The translations under genes were made by a program, and so were the position numbers. Shown in pieces: positions 61,026-64,000 of a stretch of DNA of 64,000 nucleotides. Location of the stretch: the NCBI GenBank assembly GCA_025766275.1, contig JAFKAC010000182.1, positions 18,613 to 82,612 of the forward strand. The letters run 5' to 3'. The stretch is from Lactarius indigo (Eukaryota > Basidiomycota > Agaricomycetes > Russulales > Russulaceae). Below the pieces are notes generated by a model. It was not told the DNA's origin. It saw nothing but the letters and a program-made list of their open reading frames with translations, and did not search any database. How positions within the stretch are numbered: the first letter of the stretch is position 1; every line of letters begins with the position of its first letter.

Positions 61026-62457
61026 ATGAGGCTAACTGGAGCGCCCAGCCCGGCCTCGGACATGAATGCTGCCATTCCACCGCTTGATCCCCGTTTCGTT
61101 CAACCCACCATGCACTTACAATCAAATCCTCTTCTCAGCTCCCCAACATTTCATCCGAACGAATCTGCTTACACGCTGGCAACCGTTCAACACGACCACG
61201 AGAGTGACGAGTCTTCCTCTCTCCTGTCCACCTCATCCCTCCATTCATCCACGTCAATTGCATATGGCACCACTCCTATACACCCGCCCCACCAGACCAG
61301 AAGAGTAATCTTCAATGCCACCCTCAAGATGGCACTCATCTTCGTTGTTAGCTGTATTTTTCTTGGAGGCATTTTGTGGATCGCCCTCCCAACACTAGAC
61401 CCGTATGTCAAACCTCCGTTCTACTCCCCTCGTGCCATTTTACATACCTTCACCTTCCTCCGATCAGAGAGGATCGCCCGCTGCTCCACATACCGAAGTC
61501 TTTTGCTGACCTTCAGGATCTCAACTACCTCCTCAAGAAATACCGTGACATATATCCTTTCCGTGTCGTCGTCTCTTATGTCGTCACTTACCTCTTGTGG
61601 GTGCTTCCGTCCTGTTCCGTTTTTACCTCGTCCTGATCCTCTCTGATCCCTTCCAGCCTCCAAGCATTTTCTCTGCCTGGTTCTATGTACCTGTCCATCC
61701 TTGGCGGTGCTGTTTGGGGTGTTGCCCGGGCCTTGCCTCTGGCCTGCGCATGTGTCGCCACAGGCGCCTCACTTTGCTACTTCATCTCCGCTGCTCTCGG
61801 TCCCGCTCTCCTCTCCCTTCCTTCCTTCCAGTCCCGGCTTGAGACTTGGTCCGCGAAGATCAGCGCACAGCGCGCCAACCTCATTCCATTCCTCATCGTC
61901 CTCCGCATCGCACCTCTTCCCCTCACTGGGTCGTCAACGTCCTCGCACCCCATCTCGGAATTGGTCTCGTCCCCTTCTGGTTCAGCACTTTTCTAGGCAT
62001 TTTTGGTGTCACTGTCATCCACACCTCCATTGGCGGGGGCCTGGATGAGATGACTTCCGCCGCCGATTTCCACTTAATATCTTGGCGCAATTTCCTTACC
62101 CTCGCCGCCGTTGTTGTTGGAGCAATGATTCCTGTCGGCATACGATACGTCTTTGCGCGCGAGGCGGCGTCTGCCGTCGATGATGATGAGTCTCGCGTGG
62201 TTCTTGACGGTGTCGACGATACGATCCTTGCCCACGGACCACCATTATCACCGCTCGCGAAGAACAAGCAGGTCCGGAATTCCTTGACCATCCCCGAGAA
62301 CGATGATGAGGACATCTTTGGCGATGATTCAGGCGAAGATGACGACGATGGGGACGTGATCCTCGAGGCTGGTCCCTCACTTGTCATTAAGGACAACGAG
62401 CCGAAGGCTCCACACAGTCCCACTCACCACCGTTCGGCATCCGCATCGTTGTCCTAG
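61026..62457 (+). CDS. VTT/DedA-family membrane protein (TMEM41/Tvp38-like)
   Basis: Multi-span protein of about 380 residues; family members are scramblases or SNARE-associated Golgi/ER proteins. From ATG 61026, a Ser/Thr-rich cytosolic N-terminus, first membrane segment MALIFVVSCIFLGGILWI, SFADLQDLNYLLKKYRD, YVVTYLFLQAFSLPG, MYLSILGGAVWGVARALP, SRLETWSAKISAQRAN, FLIVLRIAPLP, HWVVNVLAPHLGIGLVPFW, HTSIGGGLDEMTS, a last membrane segment and an acidic tail, stop 62455-62457. The frame changes at the CCCC of 61919-61922: one more C restores APLPPHWVVN. Divergent from the Zn2Cys6 gene, 250 bp apart. Confidence 0.85.
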
Positions 62458-64000
62458 CGCGCAGGGATTTACCTTTTGATAATTCTGGACTTTTCTTTGC
62501 CCCCTTCGTCACGACACAATCACGACCACCCCCTTGTAAATCTACACCCTTATACGTGTTGTACTTTAGAAACTGCTTATATTCTCCCCCGTGTTATTAT
62601 TGTTGCGGCATTGTTTTTGTTTGCCATGTCTGTTCCCTGCGTAAACGCGGTGCAGGCAATTGTTACGACACCTCATGACCAATATAGATTGGGTACAGTA
62701 CATAGCTCATCTGTCCTGACTAACTATATCAGTGGCTTACACTTTCTTGTTCCAAGGTCGTCGTCATCGTTGTAAATGCGGATCTACAGCTACATACTCA
62801 TGATACCGATCCTGAAATATAAGACATTTACTTATTCACTGGCATAACAAAACGCCGTTGGAACGACCGTGACGATGCCGATATTGCACTGCACAATGCA
62901 CTCGGGCTGTGTGCACACCTAAACTCCGCTACCTACCGACCGACGAATGCGGCCGCGGGGAAATAGGATGATCGTGACTAGGTTACGCCTTCGTCGCCCA
63001 GCGACGACTCGGCTGCTACCCAAATGGTGAATACTTCCCGGCGGCTCTAGCTCTTCGCATCGATGACCACGTCACCGGTCATCACACAAGGCCAAATTGG
63101 AACCGCGCACCGTACACGCAGTAGAAGTGAGTACTGTAACACGCTACTGCGCCGTCTGTGATCGATCGCGGCGACAACAGTCATTTAGTACTTATCTGTG
63201 CCGTACTCAGTTGCAGTAAACGGCCAACTCATCATCGTCACATAGTGTGGTCCGTTTGGCGCCGCACGGATCATGATGATGACGGTATGGGCCGTATGAC
63301 TACGCAAGAGCATGACTAGGCTCAGAACTCGGACTCGGATCTGGGCTCCGAGTTCCACAAGTGACAGTACTGTATAACGCATAACCCTTACATATCAACG
63401 GTTTTTTTTTTCTTTTCGAACATCACTGTAACACCTGGGATATGTATATAAGTATTTAGTCAAAGTAAAGTGACTCCTAAGGGCGCATCGTGACGGATCT
63501 GAAAAAAATAAAAGGTTACTGTAAGTCCAAGTGTAAGTCCTTGCGCTGCTTATTATGGGTTCGTTTCGCAATCCGACGACAGCGTGAACCTTGGTTACGC
63601 GCAGTGTCGCATCGCGCACTCACAATAGCGCGGCCGCGGCCCGCAGCCCCAGACTGGAGAACGAGGGGCACCACTATGGTGGCATTACGGTTCTAGGCCT
63701 GATCTTCTCGGTAGGCGGGGGGCGCAGTGACCTAATGCCTGTCCCCCCCAAAAGCTAATCAACGCTATTAAAGCTTGAGACACGTTCGTTTCGAGCTGCA
63801 TGCATGACGTGACATTACGAGTTGCGGCGCGACGCCACCAACATAATCCTAAAATTTTGCCCGTGGGGGTGTGTAGTACAATCCAATCGCATAGCCACTG
63901 TACAAATACAGGTACAAGTAGTACAAGGATACAATTAATTATTTTTTACTGTAGGACTGTAGTAATCTTACTTCTACAGTGTCCTTCTTTTCTTTTTGGA
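62458..64000. other. Gene-free end of the window, 1.54 kb
   Basis: After the VTT 3' end I see no gene. The last 150 bp are AT-rich. Near 63519-63540 a short GTAAGTCCAAGT direct repeat occurs, and near 63900-63935 a TACAA-type repeat. No transposon ends are visible. Confidence 0.5.

Overview
The window is nuclear DNA of a filamentous basidiomycete, probably an agaricomycete. Genes are dense and broken by many 45-65 nt introns. Several families have basidiomycete architecture, such as a homeodomain regulator with a long conserved C-terminal block and a fused CWH43. I trace about 31 genes and one pseudogene copy. Most are single-copy housekeeping genes, not an accessory cluster. I see no virus, CRISPR array, integrated plasmid or intact transposon.

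Layout: 0-6.3 kb: C-terminal end of an unknown gene, a nuclear-type cyclophilin, a Ras/Rsr1-type GTPase and the DEAD-box helicase DBP2 with a 641-nt intron. 6.7-11 kb: a tandem triplication of an alpha/beta-hydrolase gene. 11.2-16 kb: an Alba-fold protein and a DDT/WHIM/PHD chromatin protein. 16-20.2 kb: gene-poor, with one hypothetical coiled-coil gene. 20.2-24.1 kb: APC10, UBA4 and a UBX protein. 25.1-35.3 kb: NAPRT, RRP41, TRM8, CIT1, a ZNF830-type protein, COX10 and U1-70K. 37-48.4 kb: homeodomain regulator, TIM13, JJJ1, PRP18, COX12 and the AP-3 beta subunit. 48.7-57 kb: a decayed copy of the CWH43 3' end, RPL39, full-length CWH43 and a CobW-type GTPase. 57.4-62.5 kb: a Zn2Cys6 regulator and a VTT/DedA membrane protein. 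The last 1.5 kb is gene-free.

Three patterns cut across genes. Nine pairs of adjacent genes are divergent with only about 90-280 bp between start codons. Six or seven introns need a GC donor, more than the usual rare level. From about 37.6 kb to 47.5 kb, several essential genes are interrupted by single-base indels while their amino-acid conservation is intact; this looks more like consensus-sequence error than gene decay, and two later genes show the same.

Functionally the window covers splicing (U1-70K, PRP18, cyclophilin, ZNF830-type), RNA processing (DBP2, RRP41, TRM8), mitochondria (CIT1, COX10, COX12, TIM13), tRNA thiolation/urmylation (UBA4), ribosome biogenesis (JJJ1, RPL39), NAD salvage (NAPRT), cell cycle (APC10), GPI-anchor remodelling (CWH43) and trafficking (AP-3 beta, VTT). 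I found no convincing new defence or biosynthetic system. The best leads are the DBP2 intron, the GC-AG introns (one with GT sister copies beside it), the hydrolase triplication and the CWH43 partial duplication around RPL39.
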